Source: Actinomycetes bacterium | Lineage (GTDB): Bacteria > Actinomycetota > Acidimicrobiia > Acidimicrobiales > RAAP-2 | Assembly: GCA_021782915.1 (NCBI GenBank) | Contig: JAJXUK010000024.1 | Location: 1-35,259 of the forward strand | Direction of reading: 5' to 3' | DNA length: 35,259 nt | Shown: in pieces, positions 17,043 to 25,805 of the stretch | Position numbering within the stretch: position 1 is the first letter of the stretch | Layout: every line of letters begins with the position of its first letter | The notes under the pieces: generated by a model | Seen by the model: only the letters and a program-made list of their open reading frames with translations | Database searches by the model: none | What the model was told of the DNA's origin: nothing | Translations under genes and position numbers: made by a program

Positions 17043-17072
17043 TTGCCAGTGCGAGCAAAGAGTCTGTAGGCT
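17043..17072 (+). promoter_or_regulatory. Probable promoter of rplM-rpsI
   Basis: TTGCCA (17043-17048) and TAGGCT (17067-17072) are separated by 18 bases, in the gap between the peptidase gene and rplM. Transcription would start near 17079, with a leader of about 43 bases that contains an AAGGAAG ribosome-binding site. Confidence 0.55.
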
Positions 17073-17121
17073 AGAGAGTCCCCTGGGCCCCGTCGCCCGG
17101 CGGTGTCGCGAAGGAAGAGTT

Positions 17122-17568
17122 GTGCGCACTTACACCCCCAAGGCACAGGACATCACGCGCGAGTGGCACGTCATCGACGCCGAGGGCCTGGTCCTGGGCC
17201 GACTGGCCACCGTGGCCGCCTCGCTGCTGCGCGGCAAGCACCGCACCTACTTCGCGCCGCACCTGGACACCGGGGACTTCGTGATCGTGGTGAACGCCGA
17301 CAAGATCGTCGTGACCTCCAACAAGGCCGACCAGAAGTTCGCCTACCGGCACTCGGGATATCCGGGCGGCCTGCGCGCCACGTCCTGGAAGACGCTGCTG
17401 GCCGAGGACCCGGTCGCGCTCGTGACGAGCGCCGTGCGCGGCATGGTGCCCAAGAACCGACTCGGTCGCGCCCAGATGGACAAGCTCTTCGTCTACGCCG
17501 GCCCCGAGCACCCGCACGCGGCCCAGCAGCCGAGCCCCTTTGACACCGCCGCGATCCGTCGCGGCTAA
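17122..17568 (+). CDS. rplM: 50S ribosomal protein L13
   Basis: L13 is an early 50S assembly protein. The 148 residues contain [20 protein letters not shown], the [20 protein letters not shown] block, and [20 protein letters not shown], all diagnostic. The GTG start follows AAGGAAG at a suitable distance and gives the family start [10 protein letters not shown]. It forms a two-gene unit with rpsI, as in nearly all bacteria, with ten bases between them. Confidence 0.97.
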   Translation: MRTYTPKAQDITREWHVIDAEGLVLGRLATVAASLLRGKHRTYFAPHLDTGDFVIVVNADKIVVTSNKADQKFAYRHSGYPGGLRATSWKTLLAEDPVALVTSAVRGMVPKNRLGRAQMDKLFVYAGPEHPHAAQQPSPFDTAAIRRG

Positions 17569-17578
17569 GGAGAGAATC

Positions 17579-17971
17579 GTGACCAGCCCTCTGACTCAGT
17601 CCACCGGTCGGCGCAAGGAGGCCGTGGCGCGCGTGCGCCTGCGCCCGGGCTCGGGCACCATCACGATCAACTCGCGCGCCTTCGACGACTACTTCACCTC
17701 CGCGACGCACCGCCAGATGGTCATGGAGCCGCTGCGCCTGCTCGAGTCCCAGGAGACCTACGACGTGGACGCCACCATCGAGGGCGGCGGCGTGGCCGGC
17801 CAGGCCGGCGCGCTGCGCCTGGGCATCGCGCGCTCGCTGCTCGAGCTGATCGACACCGCGCGCCCCCCGCTCAAGAAGGCCGGTCTGCTCACGCGCGACG
17901 CGCGCAAGAAGGAGACCAAGAAGTACGGGCTCAAGAAGGCCCGCAAGGCGCCGCAGTACTCGAAGCGCTAG
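17579..17971 (+). CDS. rpsI: 30S ribosomal protein S9
   Basis: S9 reaches with its C-terminal tail to the P-site tRNA. The protein begins [20 protein letters not shown] and shows [16 protein letters not shown], the [20 protein letters not shown] block and the obligatory end [12 protein letters not shown]. The GTG at 17579 is chosen because AAGGAGAG precedes it and an earlier in-frame ATG lies inside rplM. The length is 130 residues. The stop shares its last base with the glmM GTG. Confidence 0.97.
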   Translation: MTSPLTQSTGRRKEAVARVRLRPGSGTITINSRAFDDYFTSATHRQMVMEPLRLLESQETYDVDATIEGGGVAGQAGALRLGIARSLLELIDTARPPLKKAGLLTRDARKKETKKYGLKKARKAPQYSKR

Positions 17972-19269
17972 TGGCCATGGCCGTGCGATTCGGCACGGAC
18001 GGCATCCGTGGGCGGGCCGGGGACGAGGTCACCCTCGACGTCGCCTACCGCCTGGGCTGGGCCGTGGCCCGCGTGCTCGGCGGGCGGGTCTTCGTCGGCC
18101 ACGACACGCGCGAGAGCTCTCCCGCCCTGGCCGCGGCCGTGCTCGAGGGACTCGGCGCCGGCGGGGCCCGCGCGGTCAACCTCGGTCTGTTCACCACCCC
18201 CGGCGTGGCCGTGATCGCTCGCCAGCGCGCGGGCGCCGGCGTGGTGGTCTCGGCCTCGCACAACCCCTACTTCGACAACGGGCTCAAGGTCCTCGGCCTC
18301 GGCGGCGCCAAGCTCGACCTGGCGACCGAGGCCGCCCTCGCCGACGCCCTGGCGGTGGCCCCGGGCCCCGAGCACGTCGCGGCGGCCCCGGCGCGCGACG
18401 AGAGCGCCGAGGCCGACTACCTCGAGCACCTGGCCTCTCGCGTGCCCGTTCAGCTCGCCGGGATGCGCCTGGTGCTCGACTGCGCCAACGGCGCGGCCAG
18501 CACGCTGGGCCCCGAGGCCTTCCGGCGCACCGGCGCCGAGCTGATCGTGCTGCACGATCAGCCCGACGGGCGCAACATCAACGAGCGCTGCGGCTCGACC
18601 AACGTCGACGAGCTCGTGGCCAGCGTGCGGGGCCTGGGCGCGGACCTGGGCCTGGCGCTGGACGGTGACGCCGACCGGCTGATCGCGGTGGACCACCGCG
18701 GACAGGTGCGCGACGGCGACGACCTGATGGTGCTCTTCGCCCTGGACCGGCTGGCGCGCGGCGAGCTCGGCGGGGGCCTCGTGGTCACCTCGATGAGCAA
18801 CCTCGGCCTGCACCGGGCCCTGGCCCGCGCCGGGGTGCCGGTGCGCGAGACCGAGGTGGGGGACCGCAACGTCATGATCGCCCTCGAGGAGGCGGGCTGG
18901 AGCCTCGGGGGTGAGCAGTCCGGGCACGTCATCTTCGCGCCGCACACGCCCACCGGCGACGGTCTGCTGACCGGGCTGAGCCTGGCCGAGCTGGTCGCGC
19001 GACGCGGCCCGCTCTACGAGCAGGCCGAGGCGGCCTGGCAGCGGGTGCCCCAGGCGCTGATCAACGTGGCGCGCGAGGACTTCGAGGCGGCCCACGTGGA
19101 GGAGCTCTTCGCCGAGATCGTCGCGCGCCACGGCGCGAGAAGCGACGAGGTGCGCCTGCTCGTGCGCCCCTCGGGCACCGAGCCGGTGGTGCGCGTGATG
19201 ATCGAGGCGATCGACGCGCGCGTGGTGGACGAGTTCACCCAGCGCCTGCGATCGCGCTATCACGCCTAG
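17971..19269 (+). CDS. glmM: Phosphoglucosamine mutase GlmM
   Basis: It converts glucosamine 6-phosphate to glucosamine 1-phosphate for UDP-GlcNAc and so for peptidoglycan. The N-terminal RFGTDGIRGRAGDE, the phospho-serine S96 in VVVSASHNPYFDNGLK, the metal loop DGDADR (231-236), the sugar-specificity loop GGEQSGH and the phosphate-binding RPSGTEPVVRV are all present. The 432 residues fit GlmM. GTG at 17971 overlaps the rpsI stop; ATG at 17977 is equally possible. rpsI-glmM-glmS is a usual actinobacterial order and supports GlmM over other phosphohexomutases. Confidence 0.95.
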   Translation: MAMAVRFGTDGIRGRAGDEVTLDVAYRLGWAVARVLGGRVFVGHDTRESSPALAAAVLEGLGAGGARAVNLGLFTTPGVAVIARQRAGAGVVVSASHNPYFDNGLKVLGLGGAKLDLATEAALADALAVAPGPEHVAAAPARDESAEADYLEHLASRVPVQLAGMRLVLDCANGAASTLGPEAFRRTGAELIVLHDQPDGRNINERCGSTNVDELVASVRGLGADLGLALDGDADRLIAVDHRGQVRDGDDLMVLFALDRLARGELGGGLVVTSMSNLGLHRALARAGVPVRETEVGDRNVMIALEEAGWSLGGEQSGHVIFAPHTPTGDGLLTGLSLAELVARRGPLYEQAEAAWQRVPQALINVAREDFEAAHVEELFAEIVARHGARSDEVRLLVRPSGTEPVVRVMIEAIDARVVDEFTQRLRSRYHA

Positions 19270-19290
19270 GAGGGCGTGAAACCCCCCGAG

Positions 19291-19296
19291 TAGGCT
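19291..19296 (+). promoter_or_regulatory. Probable leaderless -10 element (TAGGCT) for glmS
   Basis: TAGGCT ends seven bases before the glmS ATG in the only gap of this gene run, and no Shine-Dalgarno sequence precedes the start. That is the geometry of a leaderless actinobacterial promoter, with transcription starting at or next to the ATG. No convincing -35 is visible. Confidence 0.5.
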
Positions 19297-19303
19297 GGGC
19301 CCC

Positions 19304-21145
19304 ATGTGCGGGATCATCGGGGTGGTCGGGCGGACCGACACGCTGGAGACCCTTCTGCAGGGCCTGAGCCGCCTGGAGTATCGCGGCTACGACTCGGCGG
19401 GCGTGGCTCTGAGTGGGCCGGGCACGACCTGGCGCGCGCGCGCCGCGGCCGGCACCGAGTCGGTGGCGGCCCTGCGCGCCGAGTGCGTCGACGCGCCGCG
19501 CGGCTTTCGCACCGGTCTCGGGCACACGCGCTGGGCGACCCACGGCGCGCCCGAGGCGCTCAACGCCCACCCGCACCTGGACTGCAGCGGCAGCGTCGCG
19601 ATCATCCACAACGGCATCATCGAGAATCACGCCGAGATCCGCGAGGACCTTGTGGGCCGCGGGCACGTCTTCACCTCGGTGACGGACTCCGAGGTGCTCG
19701 CGCACCTGATCGAAGAGGCGCGCAAGGCCGGCGAGGACCTGAGCGAGGCCGTGCGCACCAGCCTGCTGCGCGTGCGCGGGGCCTTCGCCCTGGCCGTGCT
19801 GGACGCGACCGAGCCCGACGTCATCGTCGCCGCGCGGCGCATCTCGCCGCTCATCGTGGGCACCGCGCCGGGCGTGAGCTACCTGGCCAGTGACGTGCCG
19901 GCGATCCTGGACCAGGCGAAGACCTTCTACGCCGTCGAGGACGACCAGGTCGTGCGTCTGGGCCCCGAGGGGTTCCGGGCCCTGGACCTGGAGGGCGCGC
20001 CGGTGCGCCTGCGCCAGCTGAGCATCGACTGGGACCTCGAGACGGCCGAGAAGGGCGGCTTCGAGGACTTCATGGCCAAGGAGATCGCCGAGCAGCCCGA
20101 GGCCCTGCGCGCGACGCTGCTCGATCGGCACCGGCGCGACGGGGCGATCTCCTTTGACGAGATGGGCGTCTCGGACGAGGAGCTGCGCGCGGTTAAGCGC
20201 GTCGTCCTGGTCGCCGCGGGCACCTCGAACCACGCGGCCCAGGTGGCCAAGTACGCCATCGAGCGCTGGGCGCGCGTGAGCGTCGAGGTCGACATCTCCA
20301 GCGAGTACCGCTACCGGGACCCCATCGTCGAGGTCGGCACCCTGGTCATCGGGGTCTCCCAGAGCGGCGAGACGATCGACACCATCCAGGCCACGCGTGA
20401 GGCCAAGCGCCGCGGCGCGCGGGTGCTGGCGGTGACCAACATCGTGGACTCCTCGCTGGCGCGCGAGGCCGACGCGGTGATCTACACCCGCGCCGGCCTG
20501 GAGGTCTCGGTCGCCTCGACCAAGGCCTTCGTCGCCCAGGTGGCGGCCCTGGAGCTCTTCGCCCTGCGCCTGGCCCAGCTGCGCGCCACGATGCCCGAGC
20601 GCGACGTCGAGGCGCTCTATCGGGGCCTGCAGGCCGTGGGCGCCCAGGTCGAGCGGGCCCTCAGTCGGCGCGAGGAGGTCGCCGAGGTCGCGCGCGCCCT
20701 CTTCGGGGCGCGCGACTTCTTCTACCTGGGCCGCCACGTGGGCTTTCCGACCGCGCTCGAGGGGGCCCTCAAGCTCAAGGAGCTGACGTACCTGCACGCC
20801 GAGGGCTACCCGGCCGGCGAGCTCAAGCACGGCCCCCTGGCCCTCATCGAGCCCGGGGTGGTGGTCGTGGCCGTGGCCACCGACCCGGCGATGCACGAGA
20901 AGATCCTCTCGAACCTGGCCGAGGTCAAGGCGCGCGGGGCCAGCGTGGTGGTGGTGGCCACCGACGACGACGAGAGCATCGCCGCGGTGGCCGACTTCGT
21001 GCTGCGCGTGCCGGGCACCGAGCCGCTCTTTGCCCCGATGGTCGACATCATCCCCCTGCAGCTCTTCGCCTACCTCACGGCGCGCGCCCTGGGGCGCAAC
21101 GTGGACCGGCCCCGGAACCTGGCCAAGACGGTCACGGTCGAGTAG
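19304..21145 (+). CDS. glmS: Glutamine:fructose-6-phosphate aminotransferase (isomerising) GlmS
   Basis: It makes glucosamine 6-phosphate from fructose 6-phosphate and glutamine, the first step toward UDP-GlcNAc, and feeds GlmM. The N-terminal nucleophile is C2 in MCGIIGVVGRTDTLE; the glutaminase domain also has LGHTRWATHGAPEALNAHPH and HNGIIENHAEIRE. Two SIS domains follow, with AAGTSNHAAQVAKYAIERWA, SQSGETIDT and STKAFVAQ in the first, and GRHVGFPTALEGALKLKELT in the second. The C-terminus RPRNLAKTVTVE is the family end. Length 613 is standard. No glmS ribozyme is visible in the 34-base upstream gap. Confidence 0.97.
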   Translation: MCGIIGVVGRTDTLETLLQGLSRLEYRGYDSAGVALSGPGTTWRARAAAGTESVAALRAECVDAPRGFRTGLGHTRWATHGAPEALNAHPHLDCSGSVAIIHNGIIENHAEIREDLVGRGHVFTSVTDSEVLAHLIEEARKAGEDLSEAVRTSLLRVRGAFALAVLDATEPDVIVAARRISPLIVGTAPGVSYLASDVPAILDQAKTFYAVEDDQVVRLGPEGFRALDLEGAPVRLRQLSIDWDLETAEKGGFEDFMAKEIAEQPEALRATLLDRHRRDGAISFDEMGVSDEELRAVKRVVLVAAGTSNHAAQVAKYAIERWARVSVEVDISSEYRYRDPIVEVGTLVIGVSQSGETIDTIQATREAKRRGARVLAVTNIVDSSLAREADAVIYTRAGLEVSVASTKAFVAQVAALELFALRLAQLRATMPERDVEALYRGLQAVGAQVERALSRREEVAEVARALFGARDFFYLGRHVGFPTALEGALKLKELTYLHAEGYPAGELKHGPLALIEPGVVVVAVATDPAMHEKILSNLAEVKARGASVVVVATDDDESIAAVADFVLRVPGTEPLFAPMVDIIPLQLFAYLTARALGRNVDRPRNLAKTVTVE

Positions 21146-21528
21146 TGGCGACCCTCGGCGTGGGCGTGGACGTGGTGGAGGTGCCGCGCTTCGCCCTGGC
21201 CCTGTCGCGGCGCGCGCGCATGGCCGAGCGGCTCTTCACCGAGGCCGAGCGCGCCGACGCGCGCGGGGCGCCCGAGCGCCTGGCCGCGCGCTTCGCGGCC
21301 AAGGAGGCCGTGATGAAGTCCCTCGGGGTGGGCCTGGGCGCGGCGGGCTTTCACTCGATCGAGGTGCGCAAGCACCCCTCCGGGGCGCCCTACGTGCTGC
21401 TGCACGCCGAGGCCGCCGAGCTGGCGGTTGCGCGCGGCGTGCGGAGCCTGCACCTCTCGCTGAGCCACACGGACCAGACGGCGCTGGCCTACGTGGTCGC
21501 CACCGACGAGCCCGGCCATGCCGGTTGA
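21145..21528 (+). CDS. acpS: Holo-[acyl-carrier-protein] synthase AcpS
   Basis: It moves 4'-phosphopantetheine from CoA to acyl carrier protein. The 127-residue protein begins with LGVGVDVVEVPRFALAL, with metal ligand D9, and has RFAAKEAVMKSLG with E54; the C-terminal part has SLSHTDQTALAYVVA, the usual S-x-S-H motif. The GTG start overlaps the glmS stop (TAGTG). The last 11 bases overlap alr, the longest gene overlap in this run. Order glmS-acpS-alr is known in actinobacteria, where an nnr gene often lies between acpS and alr; it is missing here. Confidence 0.93.
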   Translation: MATLGVGVDVVEVPRFALALSRRARMAERLFTEAERADARGAPERLAARFAAKEAVMKSLGVGLGAAGFHSIEVRKHPSGAPYVLLHAEAAELAVARGVRSLHLSLSHTDQTALAYVVATDEPGHAG

Positions 21529-22669
21529 GGGCGTGCGCCGGCCCGCCTGGGCGGAGATCTCGCGCGGGGCGATCGCGCACAACGTGGGCGTGCTGGACGA
21601 GCTGCTCGGTGAGACGACGCTGTGCGCGGTGGTCAAGGCCAACGGCTACGGCCACGGCGCGCCCCTGGCGGCCAAGGCCGCCCTCAGCGGCGGGGCCGAC
21701 GCGCTGGCCGTGGCCATCGTGGACGAGGGCATCGAGCTGCGCGGCGCGGGGATCTCGGCGCCGATCCTGCTGCTGGCCGAGATCCCGGCCGAGACCATTG
21801 CGGACGCCCTCAGTCACTCCCTGACCCTGACCGTGGGATCCCTCGGCGGGGCCCAGGCCGTCGTGGCCCACGCGGCGCGCCTGGGCGGCCGGCACCGGGT
21901 GCACGTCAAGGTCGACACCGGCATGCACCGCATGGGCGTGGACCCCAGCGAGCTCGACGAGGTGCTGGGCGTGCTGGCTCGCGAGCCCACGATCGACGTC
22001 GAGGGCCTCTACACGCACTTCAGCGTCGCCGACGGGCCCGAGGCCGACGCGCGCGACTTCACCCACCTGCAGATCGCGCGCTTCGGCGCGCTGCGCGAGC
22101 GCCTGCGCCTCGCGGGCACCCTGCCGCGCGTGGTGCACGCGGCCAACTCGGCCGGCGCGCTGGGCTATCCCGACGCGCGCCTGAGCATGGCCCGCGTGGG
22201 CCTGGCCCTCTACGGCTACCTGCCCGACGCGTGGCTGGGCGCGGCCCTGGAGGCCGCCGGCCAGAGCCTGCGCCCGGCCCTGACGCTGCGCGCGCACGTG
22301 GTGGCGGCGAGGCGCCTGGGGGCGGGCGAGCGGCCCAGCTACGGGCGCCGGCGCGCGCTCGCGAGCGAGGCGACGGTGCTGACTGTGCCCTTCGGCTACG
22401 CCGACGGCTACCCGCGCCGGCTCTTCGAGGCCGGCGCCGAGGTGCTGATCCGGGGGCGGCGCTTCCCGCTGGCTGGCGTGGTCACGATGGACCAGATAGT
22501 GGTGGACGTGGGCGACGAGGCGATCGGCGTGGGTGAGGAGGTCGTGCTGCTGGGCCGTCAGGGCGACGAGACCATCAGCGCCGAGGAGTGGGCCCGCTGG
22601 GCCGGGACCATCACCTGGGAGATCCTCTGTGGCATCGGCGCGCGCGTGCCGCGCGTGCTCAGCGACTGA
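21518..22669 (+). CDS. alr: Alanine racemase
   Basis: A PLP enzyme that makes D-alanine for peptidoglycan. The PLP lysine is K40 in AVVKANGYGHGAPLAAKAAL, and the second catalytic residue is Y275 in GERPSYGRRRAL. Between them are VHVKVDTGMHRMGV and HAANSAGAL, and the C-terminal domain has FGYADGYPRRL and VTMDQIVVDVGD. The 383 residues are a normal length. It overlaps acpS by 11 bases, and its stop overlaps the next ATG by one (TGATG). Confidence 0.95.
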   Translation: MPVEGVRRPAWAEISRGAIAHNVGVLDELLGETTLCAVVKANGYGHGAPLAAKAALSGGADALAVAIVDEGIELRGAGISAPILLLAEIPAETIADALSHSLTLTVGSLGGAQAVVAHAARLGGRHRVHVKVDTGMHRMGVDPSELDEVLGVLAREPTIDVEGLYTHFSVADGPEADARDFTHLQIARFGALRERLRLAGTLPRVVHAANSAGALGYPDARLSMARVGLALYGYLPDAWLGAALEAAGQSLRPALTLRAHVVAARRLGAGERPSYGRRRALASEATVLTVPFGYADGYPRRLFEAGAEVLIRGRRFPLAGVVTMDQIVVDVGDEAIGVGEEVVLLGRQGDETISAEEWARWAGTITWEILCGIGARVPRVLSD

Positions 22670-23208
22670 TGCGCGGCCTCGCGGGCCTGGAGACGTGTCG
22701 GGGCTGTGCGCTGGCCGCGGGACGCCAGCGCGTGGTGATCGGCTCGGGGCCCGAGCGAGCCCGCCTCATCGTCGTGGGCGAGGCCCCGGGCGCGAGCGAG
22801 GACGCGGGGGGCGAGCCCTTCGTGGGCCGCAGCGGCCAGCTGCTCTTTGGCCTGCTGGGCGAGGTGGGCCTGACGCGCGAGGCGTGCTACGTGACCAACG
22901 TGGTCAAGTGCCGCCCGCCGGCCAATCGCACCCCGCGCGCCGGGGAGGTGCGGGCCTGTTCGCACTGGCTCGACGCCCAGCTCGAGGGCCTCGGGCCCGC
23001 CCCGCTGCTGGGCCTGGGCCTGGTGGCGGCCCGGCGGCTCTTCGACACCCGCGAGGGGATCGCGAGCCTGCGCGGACGCGTGCTGCAGGCCGGGGCGCGC
23101 CGCGGGATCGTGAGCTATCACCCCGCCGCCGCGCTGCGCGGAGGCTCGCGCGTGCGCGAGGCGCTGGCCGAGGACCTGGGCGTGCTCGCGACGCTGGTGG
23201 CTCCGTGA
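22669..23208 (+). CDS. Family 4 uracil-DNA glycosylase (iron-sulfur)
   Basis: It removes uracil from DNA. The 179-residue protein has the family 4 motif GEAPGASEDAGGEPFVGRSG and, near the C-terminus, the HPAAALR form of motif 2 in IVSYHPAAALR. Four cysteines, C10-x2-C13, C81 in NVVKCRPPANRTP and C97, are placed to hold a 4Fe-4S cluster. The ATG at 22669 gives the short start MRGLAGLETCRGCALA, and it overlaps the alr stop. The likelihood of function is high since every key position is kept. Its stop overlaps the tsaE GTG. Confidence 0.92.
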   Translation: MRGLAGLETCRGCALAAGRQRVVIGSGPERARLIVVGEAPGASEDAGGEPFVGRSGQLLFGLLGEVGLTREACYVTNVVKCRPPANRTPRAGEVRACSHWLDAQLEGLGPAPLLGLGLVAARRLFDTREGIASLRGRVLQAGARRGIVSYHPAAALRGGSRVREALAEDLGVLATLVAP

Positions 23209-23666
23209 GAGCTCAGCGCCACAGCGCCAGCCCGGCGCAGACCGAGTCGGCCGGCGAGGACCTCGCGGGCCTGCTCGAGCCCGGTGACGTCGTGCTGCTG
23301 AGCGGGCCGCTGGGCGCGGGCAAGACGACCTTTGCCAAGGGCGTCGCGCGTGGGCTCGGCGTTCTCGAGCGCGTCACCAGCCCGACCTTCACGATCGTGC
23401 GGCCCCACGAGTGTCACAACGAGCGCGGCGTGGCGGTGCTCTATCACGCCGACCTGTACCGCGTGGCCAGCATCGACGAGGTGGCCGACCTGGCCCTGGG
23501 CGAGCTGCTCGAGGAGGACGCCGTCGCCCTGATCGAGTGGGGCGAGATCGGCGAGGACCTCTTCGGGCAGAACGTGTGGCGCCTGCAGATCGCCGACGAG
23601 GCCGAGGGCCGGGCCCTGGTGCTCGAGGGCCCCGCGCGCGCCGGCTGGCAGGACTGGGCGCGATGA
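23205..23666 (+). CDS. tsaE: tRNA t6A biosynthesis ATPase TsaE
   Basis: TsaE is the ATPase that works with TsaB and TsaD in making N6-threonylcarbamoyladenosine at tRNA position 37. The Walker A is in [20 protein letters not shown], followed by [21 protein letters not shown] and [12 protein letters not shown], all typical. The GTG at 23205 overlaps the glycosylase stop (GTGA) and places the domain about 25 residues from the N-terminus, giving 153 residues. The stop overlaps the tsaB ATG (ATGA). Confidence 0.94.
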   Translation: MRAQRHSASPAQTESAGEDLAGLLEPGDVVLLSGPLGAGKTTFAKGVARGLGVLERVTSPTFTIVRPHECHNERGVAVLYHADLYRVASIDEVADLALGELLEEDAVALIEWGEIGEDLFGQNVWRLQIADEAEGRALVLEGPARAGWQDWAR

Positions 23667-24328
23667 TCCTCCTGGGCATCGAGACCGCGACCAGCGCCTG
23701 CGCGGCGGGCCTGGCCGGGCCGGGCTGGCTGGACGTGCGCGTGCTCGACACCCAGCGCCGCCACGGCGAGCACCTCATGGCCGGCATCTCGACGATGCTG
23801 GCCGAGCACGGGCTGGTCGCCCGTGAGGTCCAGCGCGTCGTCGTGGACCGCGGACCGGGCCTCTTCACCGGGCTGCGCGTGGGCGTGGCCAGCGCGATGG
23901 CCTTCGCCCAGGCCGCCGGGGCCGAGCTGGTCTCGATCAGCTCGCTGGAGATGCTGGCCCACGACGCCTACGCGCGCGGGCGGCGCGGACGTCTCGTCGC
24001 GGTGCTCGACGCGCGGCGCCACGAGGTCTTCACCCAGGCCTTCGAGCTGGCCGACTCGGTCGTGGCCCTCGAGGCGGCGCGCGTTCAGAGCCCCGAGGCC
24101 CTGGCGCGCGAGCTGGCGCTCAGCCCCAGCGTGATCATCGGCGACGGCGCGCTGCGCTACGCCGATCAGCTGGGCGGGGCTCTGCAGATCGACGAGGTCC
24201 TCGTGCCGGACCTGCGCGCGGGCCTCGCCCTGGCTGAAACGCGCCCGAGTGAGGTCCACGTGAGCCCGCTGTATCTGCGCGACGCGGACGCCGTGGCGAA
24301 CTTCTCCACCCGCGACGCGGGCCGATGA
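23663..24328 (+). CDS. tsaB: tRNA t6A biosynthesis protein TsaB
   Basis: TsaB is the non-catalytic partner of TsaD in the t6A complex, an ASKHA-fold protein. [20 protein letters not shown] at the start and VVVDRGPGLFTGLRVGVASA are the family signatures (G-P-G-S/L-F-T-G-L-R). The protein has 221 residues. It overlaps tsaE and rimI by four bases each (ATGA), so tsaE-tsaB-rimI-tsaD are probably co-translated. Confidence 0.95.
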   Translation: MILLGIETATSACAAGLAGPGWLDVRVLDTQRRHGEHLMAGISTMLAEHGLVAREVQRVVVDRGPGLFTGLRVGVASAMAFAQAAGAELVSISSLEMLAHDAYARGRRGRLVAVLDARRHEVFTQAFELADSVVALEAARVQSPEALARELALSPSVIIGDGALRYADQLGGALQIDEVLVPDLRAGLALAETRPSEVHVSPLYLRDADAVANFSTRDAGR

Positions 24329-24810
24329 GCGTGAGGATCCGACTCGCCGAGCGGCGCGACGCGCGCGAGATCATGCTGATCGAGACCACGCGCTTCGCCG
24401 AGCCCTGGAGCCTGGGCATGCTGCTCGAGGAGATCGCCGACGTCGCCACGCGCCGCTACACGGTCGCCGTCGAGCACGGCCGCGTGATCGGCTACTGCGG
24501 GATCATGTTCGTGCTCGATGAGGAGGTCCACGTCAACACCCTGGGCGTGTCGAGCGCGCACGAGGGCCGCGGCGTGGCCCGTGCGCTGCTGAGCGACGCG
24601 TTGGAGGCGGCGCGCCGGCGCGGCGTGGCCCGCGCGACCCTGGAGGTCGCGGTCTCCAACGAGCGGGCCCAGCGCCTCTACTACGGCTTCGGCTTCAAGC
24701 CGGTGGGCGTGCGCAAGAACTACTACGAGAAGTCCGGCGAGGACGCGCTGATCCTGTGGAACGACGAGCTGGCCTCGGGCCCGCCCGAGCGGCCTACGCT
24801 CGACTCGTGA
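24325..24810 (+). CDS. rimI: Ribosomal-protein-alanine N-acetyltransferase RimI (GNAT)
   Basis: A GNAT acetyltransferase of 161 residues; RimI acetylates the N-terminus of ribosomal protein S18 in Escherichia coli. Acetyl-CoA-binding elements are VNTLGVSSAHEGRGVARALL (R-G-x-A form) and the C-terminal LEVAVSNERAQRLYYGFGFK with PVGVRKNYYEKSGEDALIL, a pattern specific to RimI rather than other GNATs. Placement between tsaB and tsaD is a frequent actinobacterial arrangement. Its 3' end contains the TACGCT element before tsaD, and its stop overlaps the tsaD GTG. Confidence 0.92.
   Translation: MSVRIRLAERRDAREIMLIETTRFAEPWSLGMLLEEIADVATRRYTVAVEHGRVIGYCGIMFVLDEEVHVNTLGVSSAHEGRGVARALLSDALEAARRRGVARATLEVAVSNERAQRLYYGFGFKPVGVRKNYYEKSGEDALILWNDELASGPPERPTLDS
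24795..24800 (+). promoter_or_regulatory. Possible leaderless -10 element (TACGCT) for tsaD
   Basis: TACGCT within the 3' end of rimI ends six bases before the tsaD GTG, and no Shine-Dalgarno sequence precedes that start. The geometry matches the TAGGCT elements before glmS and the M13 peptidase gene. Confidence 0.4.
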
Positions 24811-25805
24811 GCCTGATCCTGGGCATCGAGACGAGCTGTGACGAGACGGCCGCGGCGGTGCTGGACGAGCGCCTGAACGTGCGCTCGTCGATCGTGGAGT
24901 CCTCCATCGAGCTGCACCGGGACTTCGGCGGGGTGGTGCCCGAGCTGGCCGGGCGGGCCCACGTGGACGTGATCGGCTCGGTCGTCGAGCGCGCGCTGAC
25001 CACGGCCGGGCTGAGCGTGACCGAGCCGGGCCTGGCGGCCGTGGCGGTGACCAGCGGGCCGGGCCTGGTGGGCTCGCTGCTGGTGGGCCTGTCGGCGGCC
25101 AAGGCCTACGCCCTGGTCTGGGACGTGCCCCTGGTGGGGGTCAATCACCTGGAGGGCCACCTCTTCGCCCCGCTGCTCGAGCACCCGGACCTGGCCTGGC
25201 CGGTGCTGAGCCTGCTGGTCTCGGGCGGGCACAGCCTGCTCGTTCTGTGCGAGGGCCCCGGGCGCTTTCGCGTGCTCGGCGAGACGATCGACGACGCGGC
25301 CGGGGAGGCCTACGACAAGGTGGCCCGCTACCTGGGCCTGGGATACCCCGGCGGGCCCGTGATCGACCGGCTCGCCGGCGCCGGCACGCCCGGGGCGCTG
25401 AGCCTGCCGGTCTCGATGCAGGGCCCGGGACTGGACCTGTCCTTCTCGGGTCTGAAGAGCGCCCTGGTGCGCGCCGCGGCGGCGCACCCCGAGGTCGCCC
25501 TGGCAGACGTGGCGGCCTCCTTCCAGGCCGCCGTGGTCGAGCAGCTCACCCGCAAGCTGCGCGCGGCCCTGGCCAGTCACGAGGTGGCCGGCGTGGCCCT
25601 GGCCGGGGGCGTGGCGGCCAACTCGGCCCTGCGCGCCTCGGTCGCGGACCTGGCCGAGGAGTTCGCGCTGGCCTGTCACCTGCCGAGCCTGGCCATGTGC
25701 ACCGACAACGCCGCGATGATCGCCGCGGCCGGCTGGTACCGCCTCGGCGCGTACGGCCCGAGCGGCCTGGACCTGTCGGCCGAGCCGAACGGGGTGCTGG
25801 CGTGA
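24807..25805 (+). CDS. tsaD: tRNA N6-adenosine threonylcarbamoyltransferase TsaD
   Basis: TsaD transfers the threonylcarbamoyl group to A37 of tRNAs. The protein begins SLILGIETSCDETAAAVL and carries VTSGPGLVGSLLVGLSAAKA, the metal-binding H-x3-H in GVNHLEGHLFAP, LLVSGGHSLLVLCEG and LAGGVAANSALRASVADL with the final CTDNAAMIAAAG. The GTG at 24807 gives this N-terminus and 332 residues. It overlaps rimI and pdxH as GTGA at both ends. Confidence 0.96.
   Translation: MSLILGIETSCDETAAAVLDERLNVRSSIVESSIELHRDFGGVVPELAGRAHVDVIGSVVERALTTAGLSVTEPGLAAVAVTSGPGLVGSLLVGLSAAKAYALVWDVPLVGVNHLEGHLFAPLLEHPDLAWPVLSLLVSGGHSLLVLCEGPGRFRVLGETIDDAAGEAYDKVARYLGLGYPGGPVIDRLAGAGTPGALSLPVSMQGPGLDLSFSGLKSALVRAAAAHPEVALADVAASFQAAVVEQLTRKLRAALASHEVAGVALAGGVAANSALRASVADLAEEFALACHLPSLAMCTDNAAMIAAAGWYRLGAYGPSGLDLSAEPNGVLA

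Noticed and set aside
19270-19303. glmS ribozyme or other riboswitch before glmS
   Set aside because: The gap is only 34 bases and the gene seems leaderless; there is no room for one.
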